Below, piece by piece: positions 37,845 through 46,592 of a stretch of 64,000 nt of DNA; position 1 is the first letter of the stretch; each line of letters opens with the position of its first letter. The DNA is from Actinoplanes lutulentus (GTDB lineage: Bacteria; Actinomycetota; Actinomycetes; Mycobacteriales; Micromonosporaceae). Under the pieces are notes generated by a model. It searched no databases. It was not told the origin of the DNA and was given only the letters and a program-made list of their open reading frames with translations. Where the stretch lies: assembly GCF_003259845.1 (NCBI RefSeq), contig NZ_QLMJ01000012.1:62001-126000 (forward strand), read 5' to 3'. Made by a program: the position numbers and the translations under genes.

Positions 37845-38312
37845 TCAGTTATGACTTTGCTGAAGAGCGGGCGCCGGAAACGGCTGCCGGAACGTGAACG
37901 CCTCCTGGCCCGGCCCGTCGGCGGCCAGCCGGTCGAGCAGGTCGAGCGACTCCCGCATCGTCGGCGTGTGGCCCGCCGGGACCCACCAGAGCACCAGCGC
38001 GGACTCCGAGCCGTGCGGGAGGAACCACTCCCGGCGGCGGCGCAGGTAGTCGAGATGCTCGCTCTGGTACGCGAACGCCCTCAGATGCTCGACCGACTCC
38101 CAGACCGAGAGTGTGTAGATGCGCAGCGGGTCGGCGGGCGCGGCGATGGTGCCGTCGCCGGCCTCGCCGATCAGCCGCCAGACGAAGCCGGGCGAGCGGT
38201 CGGCCAGCGCGTTCATCACGGTCAGGCCGGTGACGAACTCGGACATCGACGGGTCGTCCAGCGGGGCTCGGAGGCGGGCGGTGTTCATCTGGGCCAGGTG
38301 GAAGCCGGTCAT
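37845..38312 (-). CDS. DUF3291 domain protein
   Basis: 155 residues from ATG 38312. It reads FHLAQMNTARLRAPLDDP, SPGFVWRL and YTLSVWESVEHLRAFAY, typical of DUF3291, a ferredoxin-like (dimeric alpha-beta barrel) fold related to antibiotic biosynthesis monooxygenases. The conserved FLPHG and LVLWW elements are present. No reaction is established. It lies just after the cysteine-containing HTH regulator and has its own TTGACA box, so it may be a target of that regulator. Confidence 0.83.
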   Translation of the reverse strand: MTGFHLAQMNTARLRAPLDDPSMSEFVTGLTVMNALADRSPGFVWRLIGEAGDGTIAAPADPLRIYTLSVWESVEHLRAFAYQSEHLDYLRRRREWFLPHGSESALVLWWVPAGHTPTMRESLDLLDRLAADGPGQEAFTFRQPFPAPALQQSHN

Positions 38313-38324
38313 GTCGTCCAGCTC

Positions 38325-38349
38325 ATCAGCCCGGCTTTCTATTGTCAAT
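38325..38349 (-). promoter_or_regulatory. Promoter/operator of the DUF3291 gene
   Basis: On the minus strand TTGACA (38348-38343) is followed 17 nt later by a weak -10 (TGAGCT) that ends 7 nt before ATG 38312. The -35 box sits within the palindrome ATTGTCAAT (38341-38349), whose half-site ATTG recurs in the palindrome before the regulator gene. Confidence 0.4.
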
Positions 38350-38986
38350 CAGATTTGGATTTAGACAGAGTCACACAGCATCTGCCCGGGGCGGCGTCCA
38401 TCCGCGCCGACCACTCGCTGCCCTCCAGGAGGCCGTTGATCAGGGCGAGGTTCATCCCGCAGACCAGCGGCGGGAAGTGCTCCGCGAGCCGATGGAAAGG
38501 ACAGTTCCGAAAAATCGCGGTTTCGCCGGAAAAATCGGGCTCGTAACCCTGCTCGGTCAGCCGGGTGACCACGTCCGCGCTCCGCAGGCCGCGCCCGTGC
38601 GCCCGTGCCACCTCGTTGAGCGTCTCCTCGGCGCCGACCCGCTCCAGCGCCTCGGCCAGCAACTCGGCGGCGCCGCGATAGGCGCGCGGCGGCACGCTTA
38701 CCGCGTGCTCCGCCGCGGCGAGGTGGTACAGCTTCGCGGGACGCCCGGCCCCCGGGCCGGTCCTTCCCGACAAGCGAGCGTACGAGGCGTCGAGCAGCCC
38801 CGCCGCCACCAGCTTGTCGAGATGGAACGCCGCCAGGGTGCGGCCCACACCGAGGGCCTCTGCCACCTCGTCCCGGCCGACCGGGTCCGGCTTCGCTTCC
38901 GACACGATTCGGTACGCGTTCCGGCGTACCGAATCGGAAAGAGCGGCGACGGCCGCGAGGTGGGTGAGGTCTTCCGGGGTTGTCAC
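38345..38986 (-). CDS. ArsR/SufR-like HTH regulator with C-terminal cysteines
   Basis: 213 residues from GTG 38986, overlapping the stop of glycosyltransferase paralogue 2 by 4 nt. The winged helix (SVRRNAYRIVSE, then RDEVAEALGVGRTLAAFHLDKLVAAGLL) is followed by a linker with a GRPAKLYHL wing. The C-terminal effector domain has Cys162, Cys176, Cys203 and Cys204 (NCPFHRLAEH, LVCGMN, GRCCVTL), like the Fe-S-sensing SufR family, though the spacing differs from classical SufR. Redox or Fe-S sensing is inferred. A 15-bp palindrome directly upstream could be its own operator. Confidence 0.82.
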   Translation of the reverse strand: MTTPEDLTHLAAVAALSDSVRRNAYRIVSEAKPDPVGRDEVAEALGVGRTLAAFHLDKLVAAGLLDASYARLSGRTGPGAGRPAKLYHLAAAEHAVSVPPRAYRGAAELLAEALERVGAEETLNEVARAHGRGLRSADVVTRLTEQGYEPDFSGETAIFRNCPFHRLAEHFPPLVCGMNLALINGLLEGSEWSARMDAAPGRCCVTLSKSKSD

Positions 38987-40191
38987 CCGGCAATCGTATT
39001 GCCAACCGGAGTTGGTGCTAGAGGGGCCGGTTTCCGGACTCGGAACAGGTATCCGATCGTGGTGGCGAGCGCGGTGAAGACCAGCAGCGTCAGGATTCGC
39101 AGGTCCACCGGCGCCGGCTTGGCCTGAACCAGGTACGTCTCGTAGGTGATGATCGACGCGGCCTGGACCAGCACCGGCACGAACCAGAGCCGGCGCGGCA
39201 CCCAGAACGCGGCGACCACGGTCAGCACCTCGGCGAGCATGAAGTACCGCTCGTGCATGCCGGGCAGCAGGAACGGCGCGAGCAGCGAGGAGGCGGCGGC
39301 CAGGACCACGACGTGCTCGGTGTCGAGAACGACCTCGCGGGCGACGATCAGGAAGATCAGCCCGAGGATCGCGGCGATCGCGAAGAGGATGCCGGCGGTG
39401 CGGACCATGTCCAGGTGATCCTCGGCCGGCCGGATGAAGGCGTAGATGTTCGGCGCGTTGAGGGTGAGCTCCGGGAACCGGTCGGTCTGGCCCACGTAGA
39501 TCAGCATGAGATCGCCGAACGGCCGCCCGGCGAGCCAGGCCGGCACCGCGAACAGCACGTAGATCACCGGAATCGTGATCATGCAGCGCCACCGCAGGCG
39601 CCGGGTCAGCAGCAGCGCGGCGAGCGCCGGGAAGAGGAAGATCGCCTGGACCTTGAACGCGAACGCCACAGCGATCAGCGCGGTGCCGGCCCACTGCCGG
39701 CCGCGGAGCAGGTGGTAGAGCCCGGCTACGGCGAAGGCGCTGTAGATCGTGTCGCACTGCCCCCAGTACGAGCCGTTCAGCACCACGGTCGGCAGCAGCA
39801 GCACGCTGAGGCCGGCGAGCAGCGGCATCCGCCAGCCCGGGCCGCGCAGCGCCACGATCCGGGCGGCGTAGACCGCGAGCACGCCGTCGAAGAGCGCCGA
39901 ACCCAGCTTGATCCAGAAGAGCACCGGCAGCGGGGTGTGCTGGGACAGCCAGGTGAAGCCGGTGAGCAGGTAGAGGTACGCGACGTTGTAGTCGGAGAAC
40001 GGATGCGCCAGGGCCGCGAAGCCACCGTGTGCCGCGATGAAGCGGCTCCACGGCCCCAGGTACCAGTCGTAATCGACGGTCTCGAGTCCGAAACCGAGAG
40101 AGCGTACGGCGATGGCCACCGCGATGAGAGCGGCGGTCAGCAGCACCTCCGGTGCGACGCGTGACCCGGTGGGCGCACGGTCTCCGTCCAA
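38983..40191 (-). CDS. HERY-motif integral membrane glycosyltransferase, paralogue 2
   Basis: 402 residues from TTG 40191, supported by GGGGAG 5 nt upstream. The layout matches paralogues 1 and 3: VDYDWYLGPW in the first extracytoplasmic loop, YNVAYLYLLTGF, GSYWGQCDTIYSAF and GMHERYFMLAEVL. About 10 helices; GT-C fold is inferred. Its stop overlaps the start of the HTH regulator (GTGA), so the regulator is translated with it. The sugar donor and acceptor are unknown. Confidence 0.78.
   Translation of the reverse strand: MDGDRAPTGSRVAPEVLLTAALIAVAIAVRSLGFGLETVDYDWYLGPWSRFIAAHGGFAALAHPFSDYNVAYLYLLTGFTWLSQHTPLPVLFWIKLGSALFDGVLAVYAARIVALRGPGWRMPLLAGLSVLLLPTVVLNGSYWGQCDTIYSAFAVAGLYHLLRGRQWAGTALIAVAFAFKVQAIFLFPALAALLLTRRLRWRCMITIPVIYVLFAVPAWLAGRPFGDLMLIYVGQTDRFPELTLNAPNIYAFIRPAEDHLDMVRTAGILFAIAAILGLIFLIVAREVVLDTEHVVVLAAASSLLAPFLLPGMHERYFMLAEVLTVVAAFWVPRRLWFVPVLVQAASIITYETYLVQAKPAPVDLRILTLLVFTALATTIGYLFRVRKPAPLAPTPVGNTIAG
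38989..39003. promoter_or_regulatory. Palindrome before the HTH regulator (candidate operator)
   Basis: GGCAATCGTATTGCC is a perfect inverted repeat (6-nt arms, 3-nt centre) ending 3 nt before the regulator's GTG, and it lies within the 3' end of glycosyltransferase 2. A second inverted repeat, CCAACCGGAGTTGG, abuts it at 39002-39015. Confidence 0.5.
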
Positions 40192-40253
40192 CGTCGCTCC
40201 CCGTCAGCGCGATCGACACAGATGGACGGAAAGATACCGGTACCGCGCCGCGT

Positions 40254-41477
40254 CTAGACGAGCGCGGGCACCCGTTCGGGGTCCCTCGCCGGTGTCCGCG
40301 CCACTTCCGGCAGTTCGGGCTCATCGGGCAGCTCGGTGTGCCGCAGCAGCTGGGCGGCGGTGGCCACCAGGGCCGCACCGGCCAGCAGGGTCAGGATCCG
40401 CAGGTCCACCGCCGACGGCGACCGGAAGAGATAGGACTGGTACCCGATGAAGACCGCGACCTGGGTCAGCACCGGCAGGAACCAGAGCCGCCGCGGGAGC
40501 CAGAACGCCGCGACGACCGCGAGCACCTCGGCCTGCATGAAGTACCGCTCGTGCATGCTCGGCAGCAGGAACGGCACCATGATGCTGAACGTGGTGAAGA
40601 GCAGGACGATGCCGGTCTGGTCGAGCCTGACCCGGCGGATCAGCAGCACGCTGACGAACGCCAGCACCGCGGCCACCGCGAGCAGCGACCCGACGGCCCG
40701 CATCATGTCCACCTCGGCGCCCGGGCGGACGAACGCGTAGATCGACGGCGCGCCCATGGTCATGCTCTTCCAGGTGCCGGTCTGACCGGCGTAGATGAAC
40801 ATGAGGTCGCCGAACGGCCGGCCCACCAGCCAGGCCGGCACCGCGGCCAGGACGTAGATCGCCGGGATCACCGTGAGATGCCGCCAGCGAACCAGGCCGG
40901 CCAGCAACAGCGTCAGCAGGGCGGGGAAGACGAAGATCGCCTGCAGCTTGATGGTGAGGCTGACGGCGAGCAGCGCGACACCCCACCACGGCTTGTTGCG
41001 GAGCAGGTAGTAGATCCCGGCCAGGGTGAAGGACGTGTAGATCGAGTCGCACTGTGCCCAGTAGGAACCATTCATCACGACGGTCGGCAGCAGGAGCACG
41101 CCGGCCGTGGCCAGCGCCCGGATACGCCAGTCGCTCCAGCGCAGCCCGACGATCCGGCCCGCGTAGTACGCCAGCACCGCGTCGAAGACGACAGTGACCA
41201 CCTTGATGAGGAACATCAGGCCGAGCGAGGTGTTCGTCGAGATCCAGGTCAGGGCGGTCAGCAAATACAGGTAGGGCATGTTGTAATCGGCGAAATCGTA
41301 CGCGAGGGCGGGAATGCCACCCTTCGCGGAAATGAACTCACTCCATGGCCGCAAGAAGGCCAGATAGTCTCCGGAGATCATGCCGAAGCCCAGGTAGCGG
41401 ACGGCGCCAGCAACGCCGATCAGGGTAATGAAGAGCACTATCTCCGGGATGATCCCCCGAATCCGGATTGTCTGCAC
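40254..41477 (-). CDS. HERY-motif integral membrane glycosyltransferase, paralogue 3
   Basis: 407 residues from GTG 41477. Shared landmarks are ISGDYLAFLRPW, YNMPYLYLLTALTW, GSYWAQCDSIYTSF and SMHERYFMQAEVL. It looks closer to paralogue 2 than to 1 (CD[ST]IY in both), suggesting successive duplication. It faces rimO divergently across a 123-bp gap whose left side is unusually AT-rich for the window (around 41480-41515), probably its promoter. It precedes paralogue 2 by 62 nt on the same strand. Confidence 0.78.
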   Translation of the reverse strand: MQTIRIRGIIPEIVLFITLIGVAGAVRYLGFGMISGDYLAFLRPWSEFISAKGGIPALAYDFADYNMPYLYLLTALTWISTNTSLGLMFLIKVVTVVFDAVLAYYAGRIVGLRWSDWRIRALATAGVLLLPTVVMNGSYWAQCDSIYTSFTLAGIYYLLRNKPWWGVALLAVSLTIKLQAIFVFPALLTLLLAGLVRWRHLTVIPAIYVLAAVPAWLVGRPFGDLMFIYAGQTGTWKSMTMGAPSIYAFVRPGAEVDMMRAVGSLLAVAAVLAFVSVLLIRRVRLDQTGIVLLFTTFSIMVPFLLPSMHERYFMQAEVLAVVAAFWLPRRLWFLPVLTQVAVFIGYQSYLFRSPSAVDLRILTLLAGAALVATAAQLLRHTELPDEPELPEVARTPARDPERVPALV

Positions 41478-41600
41478 GGATTCAAGAATCTACAAGTTTA
41501 ATCTGTCCAGAATCCGCGATCTCGGTGAACAGTGCGTACTCCACGGGTTACCGGCCGAGCGGACGAAGTTGGCGCCGCCCGCGCCCGGTAACCTAGCTGA

Positions 41601-43061
41601 GTGTCTGTAACCCCTTCTCCTCATCGCCGCGTCGCCCTCCTGACCCTGGGCTGTGCCCGCAACGAGGTCGACTCGGAAGAGCTCGCCGCCCGTCTCGACG
41701 CCGACGGCTGGGAAGTGGGTACCGATGCCGAGGGCGCTGACGTCGTCGTCGTGAACACCTGCGGCTTCGTCGAGAAGGCGAAACAGGACTCCATCGACAC
41801 GCTGCTCGCGGCCGCCGACACCGGCGCCAAGGTGGTGGCCGCCGGCTGCATGGCCGAGCGGTACGGCAAGGAGCTCGCCGAGAGCCTCCCCGAGGCCAAC
41901 GCGGTGCTCGGCTTCGACGACTACACCGACATCGGGGCCCGCCTCGACAGCGTGCTGCGCGGCGAGAGCCACGACGCGCACACCCCGCGGGACCGTCGCG
42001 AGCTGCTCCCGATCACCCCGGTGCAGCGGCACACCGCCAAGGTGGTCGTGCCCGGTCACGCGACCGTCGACGAGCACACCCCGGCCCACCTGCGCAAGAT
42101 CCTGCGCCGCCGGCTGGACAGCGGCCCGGTGGCCTCGCTCAAGCTGGCCAGCGGCTGCGACCGGCGCTGCGCGTTCTGCGCGATCCCGGCGTTCCGCGGC
42201 GCGTTCGTCTCCCGCGACCCGCAGGAGCTGCTCGCCGAGGCGGAGTGGCTGGCCAAGACCGGCGTCCGCGAGCTGGTCCTGGTCAGTGAGAACAGCACGT
42301 CGTACGGCAAGGACCTGGGCGACCCCCGCCTGCTGGAGAAACTGTTGCCGCAGCTGGCCGCGGTCGACGGCATCGTGCGGGTGCGTGCCAGTTACCTCCA
42401 GCCGGCCGAGACCCGGCCCGGCCTGGTCGAGGCGATCGCGACGACGCCCGGCGTCGCGGCGTACTTCGACCTCTCCTTCCAGCACTCCAGCGAGACGGTG
42501 CTGCGCCGGATGCGGCGTTTCGGCTCCACCGAGCGCTTCCTCGAACTACTCGAGTCGGCCCGCAAGCTGGCGCCGGCGGCCGGCGCCCGGAGCAACTTCA
42601 TCGTCGGCTTCCCCGGCGAGACCAAGCAGGAATACGAGGAGCTGGTCCGGTTCCTCAACGAGGCCCGGCTCGACGCGATCGGCATCTTCGACTACAGCGA
42701 CGAGGACGGCACCGAGGCCGCCGGGATGACCGGCAAGGTCAGCGAGGCCACCGTCCAGAAGCGGTACGACCGGATCACCTCGCTGGTCGAGGAGATCTGC
42801 GGCCAGCGCGCCGAGGAGCGGATCGGCAGCACCGTCGAGGTGCTCGTCGACTCGATCTCCGACGACGAGATCGAGGGCCGTGCCGAGCACCAGGCTCCCG
42901 AGGTCGACGGCTCCACCACGCTGGTGGCCGGTGACCAGGGTGTCGACGTCAGCGCGCTGCGCCCCGGCGACCTGGTCCGGGCGCGGGTGACCGGCACCGA
43001 GGGCGTCGACCTGATCGCGGTGCCGGTGGAGATGATCTCGGCTGCTCCGGTGCCGCGGTGA
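41601..43061 (+). CDS. rimO: Ribosomal protein S12 methylthiotransferase RimO
   Basis: 486 residues. The N-terminal UPF0004 domain carries three Fe-S cysteines ([21 protein letters not shown]); the radical-SAM motif CDRRCAFC follows, with IPAFRG, and a C-terminal TRAM domain ends the protein. It adds a methylthio group to the conserved Asp of ribosomal protein S12. TAACCT lies 6 nt before GTG 41601, so it is probably leaderless. Stop overlaps the pgsA start. Confidence 0.96.
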   Translation: MSVTPSPHRRVALLTLGCARNEVDSEELAARLDADGWEVGTDAEGADVVVVNTCGFVEKAKQDSIDTLLAAADTGAKVVAAGCMAERYGKELAESLPEANAVLGFDDYTDIGARLDSVLRGESHDAHTPRDRRELLPITPVQRHTAKVVVPGHATVDEHTPAHLRKILRRRLDSGPVASLKLASGCDRRCAFCAIPAFRGAFVSRDPQELLAEAEWLAKTGVRELVLVSENSTSYGKDLGDPRLLEKLLPQLAAVDGIVRVRASYLQPAETRPGLVEAIATTPGVAAYFDLSFQHSSETVLRRMRRFGSTERFLELLESARKLAPAAGARSNFIVGFPGETKQEYEELVRFLNEARLDAIGIFDYSDEDGTEAAGMTGKVSEATVQKRYDRITSLVEEICGQRAEERIGSTVEVLVDSISDDEIEGRAEHQAPEVDGSTTLVAGDQGVDVSALRPGDLVRARVTGTEGVDLIAVPVEMISAAPVPR

Positions 43062-43648
43062 CCAACGAGCCCGCTCCGGTGCCCGCCCCGCGCGTGGTGT
43101 CGCTCTACAACGCTGCCAATGCGTTGACCGTGATCCGGATCGTGCTCGTCCCCGTTTTCCTGGCCTTCGTGGTCGCCTCCGAGATGACCGACACGGACTG
43201 GCGGATCGCGGCCTGCCTCGCGTTCTGCGTGGCCTCGGCGACCGACTTCGTGGACGGCTGGATCGCCCGCCGGTGGTCCCTGGTCACCTCGTTCGGCAAG
43301 GTCGCCGACCCGATCGCGGACAAGGCTCTGACCGGCACGGCGCTGGTGCTTCTGTCCGCGTACGATCATTTGCCCTGGTGGGTGACGATCGCGATCCTCG
43401 TTCGTGAGTGGGGTGTTACCGCCCTGCGGTTCTGGGTGATCCGATACGGCATCATTCCGGCCTCCCGTGGTGGCAAGCTCAAGACCGGCCTGCAGATCGT
43501 GGCGATCGCCTGGTACCTGTGGCCGGTCCCGGAGCCGTTCCAGTGGATCGGCGTCGTCTTGATGGGCGCCGCTCTGGTGGTCACCGTGGTCACCGGTGTG
43601 GCGTACCTGGTGGAGGCGTTGCGGATGCGCGCCGCCGCCCAGAGGTAG
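43058..43648 (+). CDS. pgsA: CDP-diacylglycerol--glycerol-3-phosphate 3-phosphatidyltransferase
   Basis: 196 residues with about five membrane helices. The CDP-alcohol phosphotransferase motif is complete: D-FV-DG-WI-AR, then [10 protein letters not shown]. It makes phosphatidylglycerol phosphate, the precursor of phosphatidylglycerol and cardiolipin. Translationally coupled to rimO by GTGA and followed after 10 nt by cinA. A related family member could be a PgsA2/PgsA3-type; the order rimO-pgsA-cinA-clgR fits the mycobacterial pgsA3 locus. Confidence 0.93.
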   Translation: MTNEPAPVPAPRVVSLYNAANALTVIRIVLVPVFLAFVVASEMTDTDWRIAACLAFCVASATDFVDGWIARRWSLVTSFGKVADPIADKALTGTALVLLSAYDHLPWWVTIAILVREWGVTALRFWVIRYGIIPASRGGKLKTGLQIVAIAWYLWPVPEPFQWIGVVLMGAALVVTVVTGVAYLVEALRMRAAAQR

Positions 43649-43658
43649 GAGACACCCC

Positions 43659-44150
43659 GTGGAGATGCCGGTGGCCGCCGCCGCGGCGGTGCACGCGCTC
43701 GTCGAACGAACCGAGACGCTCGCGACCGCCGAGTCCCTCACGGGTGGCCTGGTCGCCGCGACGATCGTGGAGATTCCCGGTGTCAGTGCGGTGTTCCGTG
43801 GCGGGTTGATCGTTTACGCCACCGAGCTCAAGGCGCGCTTGGCGGGCGTACCCCAGCAGTTGCTCGAAGAGCGAGGCCCGGTGGACGGTGACGTGGCCGC
43901 GGCGCTGGCGTCCGGAGCGCGGGAGCGCTGCGGCGCGGATTGGGGCCTGGCGACCACCGGCGTCGCGGGGCCGGAACCGCAGGACGGCAAGCCGGTGGGA
44001 CTGGTCTACGTGGCGGTCGCGGGCCCTGGTGGCACCCGGGTGCGCGAGCTGCAACTCGCCGGAAATCGGGCGGCCATCCGCACCGAAAGTGTGACGGCCG
44101 TCCTGCAATTGCTCACCGACATGATCCATGCCGCGCCGGCCCCGGCCTGA
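43659..44150 (+). CDS. cinA: CinA C-terminal domain protein (nicotinamide-nucleotide amidase)
   Basis: 163 residues, only the PncC/CinA-C domain. Motifs [33 protein letters not shown] and [19 protein letters not shown] are conserved. Homologues deamidate nicotinamide mononucleotide in NAD recycling. GTG 43659 is chosen because GTAGGAG is 9 nt upstream; a longer frame has no ribosome site and reads through pgsA. It lies between pgsA and the stress module. Confidence 0.92.
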   Translation: MEMPVAAAAAVHALVERTETLATAESLTGGLVAATIVEIPGVSAVFRGGLIVYATELKARLAGVPQQLLEERGPVDGDVAAALASGARERCGADWGLATTGVAGPEPQDGKPVGLVYVAVAGPGGTRVRELQLAGNRAAIRTESVTAVLQLLTDMIHAAPAPA

Positions 44151-44154
44151 ACTG

Positions 44155-44180
44155 GGAATTCGGCTGTCGCAGTGATCGTT
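44155..44180 (+). promoter_or_regulatory. SigR/SigE-type ECF promoter upstream of clgR
   Basis: GGAAT (44155-44159), 18 nt, then GTT (44178-44180) matches exactly the GGAAT-N18-GTT consensus described for Streptomyces SigR and related actinobacterial ECF factors. It would give a leader of about 120 nt for clgR. The -35 core GGGAATTCGGC recurs at 44209 without a matching -10. Confidence 0.6.
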
Positions 44181-44308
44181 GTCCCCAATGGCCGCCGCCC
44201 GAGGGATCGGGAATTCGGCGGGGCGGGATGTCGGCATGGCTCACGCCAGGTACGGTTGCGGGAAGCCTCCGGCGTATGCCGGCGGCCCCGCCCGCAGGAG
44301 GAGGTGCC

Positions 44309-44680
44309 ATGGTCCTGCTACGCCGCGTTATAGGCGACGCACTTCGGGCGCGCCGGCAGGGGCAGCACCGCACGCTGCGCGAGGTGTCGACCGCCGCGAA
44401 CGTGAGCCTGGGTTACCTGTCCGAGATCGAGCGTGGCCAGAAAGAGGCGTCCAGCGAGCTGCTCGCGGCCATCTGCGATGCCCTCGGCGCCCGGCTCTCC
44501 GAGTTGCTCAGTGAGGTCAGCAACACTTTGTCTCTCGCGGAGAACATGGAAGGCGTGCTCGTCCCGGTCGAGGACCAGACGATGTCCGGTGACGTCTCCG
44601 TCTCCGTGCGCCAGGATTCACCGCTGAAAGCGACGCTGCACGCGACCCGTAAGAAGCGGGACGTCGTTTACGCAGCATGA
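44309..44680 (+). CDS. clgR: ClgR-type HTH transcriptional regulator
   Basis: 123 residues from ATG 44309, with AGGAGGAGG 6 nt upstream. The XRE/Cro helix-turn-helix reads [37 protein letters not shown], with [11 protein letters not shown] after it. ClgR activates clp protease and envelope-stress genes in actinobacteria. The order cinA-clgR-pspA-pspM equals the mycobacterial locus. The C-terminus ends VVYAA, a hydrophobic Ala-Ala tail that could serve as a ClpP-directed degron, as described for ClgR in other actinobacteria. A SigR/SigE-type promoter lies upstream. Confidence 0.92.
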   Translation: MVLLRRVIGDALRARRQGQHRTLREVSTAANVSLGYLSEIERGQKEASSELLAAICDALGARLSELLSEVSNTLSLAENMEGVLVPVEDQTMSGDVSVSVRQDSPLKATLHATRKKRDVVYAA

Positions 44681-44808
44681 TCAGGTCGATGCGCTCCGGG
44701 CTCCCGCATGGGACGGCCCGGCGCGCATCTGTGTCTTCTGGTCCGTGTCGTCTCCGCTCAGGGGAGCGTAGCCTCGAAGCCGGGGGAGAACCCTGAGATC
44801 CCCCCGAG

Positions 44809-44818
44809 GTCACGTGAC
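44809..44818. promoter_or_regulatory. Palindrome in the clgR-pspA gap
   Basis: GTCACGTGAC is a perfect 10-bp palindrome followed at once by another GTCAC (44819-44823), about 100 nt before pspA. It may bind a regulator; it does not match a ClgR site that I could verify. Confidence 0.35.
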
Positions 44819-44920
44819 GTCACTGGCGTCGAGCTGACACGATGGGTTTCGCGCCACTGGAGTTTCACGACGATTCCGGGGGCGCGTCCGGCGGAGCGAC
44901 ATTTGAGGGGACACCACGAG

Positions 44921-45778
44921 ATGGCGAATCCGTTCGTCAAGGGCTGGCATTACGTGATGGCGCTCTTCGGCGCGAAAATCGACGAATACGCCGACCCGAA
45001 GGTCCAGATCCAGCAGGCCATCGAGGACGCGCAGCGACAGCACCAGGCGCTCGTTCAGCAGGCCGCGGCCGTCATCGGCAACCAGCGGCAGCTCGAGATG
45101 AAGCTGTCCCGGCAGATGACCGAGGTCGAGAAACTGCAGGGGATGGCGCGTCAGGCGCTGGTCCTGGCCGATCGGGCCCGTGCTTCGGGCGACGAGGCCG
45201 AGGCCCAGAAATACGAGGCGACCGCCCAGACACTGGCGACCCAGCTGGTCTCCGGCGAGCAGTCGATGGAAGACCTGAAGACGCTGCACGACCAGGCTCT
45301 CGGCGCGGCCGGCCAGGCACGCAAGGCCGTGGAGAACAACGCGATGGTGCTCCAGCAGCGCATCGCCGAGCGCTCCCGCCTGCTCAGCCAGCTGGAGCAG
45401 GCCAAGATGCAGGAGACCGTGGCGAAATCGCTCGAGTCGATGTCGCAGCTCGCCGCGCCGGGTAACACCCCGTCGCTGGACCAGGTGCGCGACAAGATCG
45501 AGGAGCGGTACGCGAACGCCATGGGCCGGGCCGAGCTGGCCTCCAACTCCGTCGAGGGGCGGATGCTGGAGGTGCAGAAATCCAGTCTGGACCTGGCCGG
45601 TTCGTCGCGGCTGGAGCAGATCCGGTCGAGCATGGCCGGCGAGAAACTGGGTGGCGCCGCGGCGCAGCCGGCCGTGGAGCAGAACGCTCCGGCCGCCGAC
45701 CCGGCCAGCGTGGCACGGCTCGACGAGATCAGGGCCAGCATGAACCAGAAGCGGGGCGACACCTCCGCTGCCGGCTGA
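44921..45778 (+). CDS. pspA: PspA/IM30 family envelope-stress protein
   Basis: 285 residues. It begins [21 protein letters not shown] and continues as long coiled-coil helices ([39 protein letters not shown]) characteristic of PspA and of the mycobacterial 35-kDa antigen. It binds and stabilises the inner membrane under envelope stress. A 60-residue C-terminal extension repeats RLEQIRSSM and RLDEIRASM, a possible partner-binding element. Follows clgR by 240 nt and precedes pspM by 25 nt. Confidence 0.93.
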   Translation: MANPFVKGWHYVMALFGAKIDEYADPKVQIQQAIEDAQRQHQALVQQAAAVIGNQRQLEMKLSRQMTEVEKLQGMARQALVLADRARASGDEAEAQKYEATAQTLATQLVSGEQSMEDLKTLHDQALGAAGQARKAVENNAMVLQQRIAERSRLLSQLEQAKMQETVAKSLESMSQLAAPGNTPSLDQVRDKIEERYANAMGRAELASNSVEGRMLEVQKSSLDLAGSSRLEQIRSSMAGEKLGGAAAQPAVEQNAPAADPASVARLDEIRASMNQKRGDTSAAG

Positions 45779-45803
45779 GTTTTTCCTTGAGGAGGGCAGC
45801 GCG

Positions 45804-46592
45804 ATGGACGAGCGGACCAGATACTTCCGGCGGCTCAAACGACTGCGTGGCGCTGCCCGCCGATGGAGTGTCCTGGGCGGCGGCCTCACCGGCGCCGCGG
45901 TGGTGCTGACGCCGTACGCGGGGATCGGCATCGCCGACGCCGCGTGGGCGGCCGCCGCCGGTGGCTCGGTCGTGCTCGCCTGGTTCCGCTGGAGCGACCA
46001 CCGGGTGCTCGCCGCGACGCCGGCGCCGCCGCCATCCCTGGGCTCTCCGAAACTCACCGCGGCCCTGGAGAGCTTCCCGGCCGGCCGCACGGTCATGCAG
46101 GAGGTTCGCCGGCAGCGCAGCCGTTACGCGTTGCGTGGCTCCGGGATCGTCGACGCGTGGGACCGGCTCGACCGGGCCTCGCAGACCATGGTGGGTCTCG
46201 CCGGCCGGTTGACCGGGCCCGGCGAGGCGGCGCTGCTGGAAGCGGCGACCGCCGAGGAGTGGCTGCGCGATCTGGGCCAGCGGGTGGCCAGTGTGGAGCG
46301 GGCCATCCCGCTGACCCAGTCCGGCCAGCGTGACGGGCTGGAGCAGGCACACGCCGGGCTGACCGTCCAGTTCACCGAGGGCGTCACGGAGTACGAGAAA
46401 CTCGTGGCGGCGGCAGCGAGTTATGTCGCTGAGGACGGGCATCCGGTCGCGGACACCCGCCACCCGGCGTACTTCGGCCTGATCGAGGCGACCGACCGGT
46501 TGCGGGGCTTCGCCGAGGGTCTCGCCGAGCTGCGGACCACCGAGATCAGGATCCCGTCCGATCGGGCTGGCAGCGCGGACACCAGTAGGTGA
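45804..46592 (+). CDS. pspM: PspM-like membrane partner of PspA
   Basis: 262 residues. Two adjacent membrane helices (SVLGGGLTGAAVVLTPYAGIG and an Ala/Val-rich segment ending WFRW) near the N-terminus precede a cytosolic helical domain (YALRGSGIVDAWDRLDRAS, LLEAATAEEWLRDLGQRVAS). Layout and position match the mycobacterial membrane protein encoded after the 35-kDa antigen (PspM, Rv2743c). GGAGG lies upstream of ATG 45804. Its last 47 nt overlap the convergent nei2. Confidence 0.82.
   Translation: MDERTRYFRRLKRLRGAARRWSVLGGGLTGAAVVLTPYAGIGIADAAWAAAAGGSVVLAWFRWSDHRVLAATPAPPPSLGSPKLTAALESFPAGRTVMQEVRRQRSRYALRGSGIVDAWDRLDRASQTMVGLAGRLTGPGEAALLEAATAEEWLRDLGQRVASVERAIPLTQSGQRDGLEQAHAGLTVQFTEGVTEYEKLVAAAASYVAEDGHPVADTRHPAYFGLIEATDRLRGFAEGLAELRTTEIRIPSDRAGSADTSR

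Noticed and set aside
38345-40378. 678-codon minus-strand frame joining the HTH regulator to upstream sequence
   Set aside because: Only the last 213 codons have regulator motifs; the rest lies antisense-in-frame shadow to glycosyltransferase 2. GTG 38986 with a 4-nt overlap is the natural start.
44209-44219. Second GGGAATTCGGC copy as another ECF promoter
   Set aside because: No GTT occurs 18 nt after GGAAT; the triplet there is GGC.
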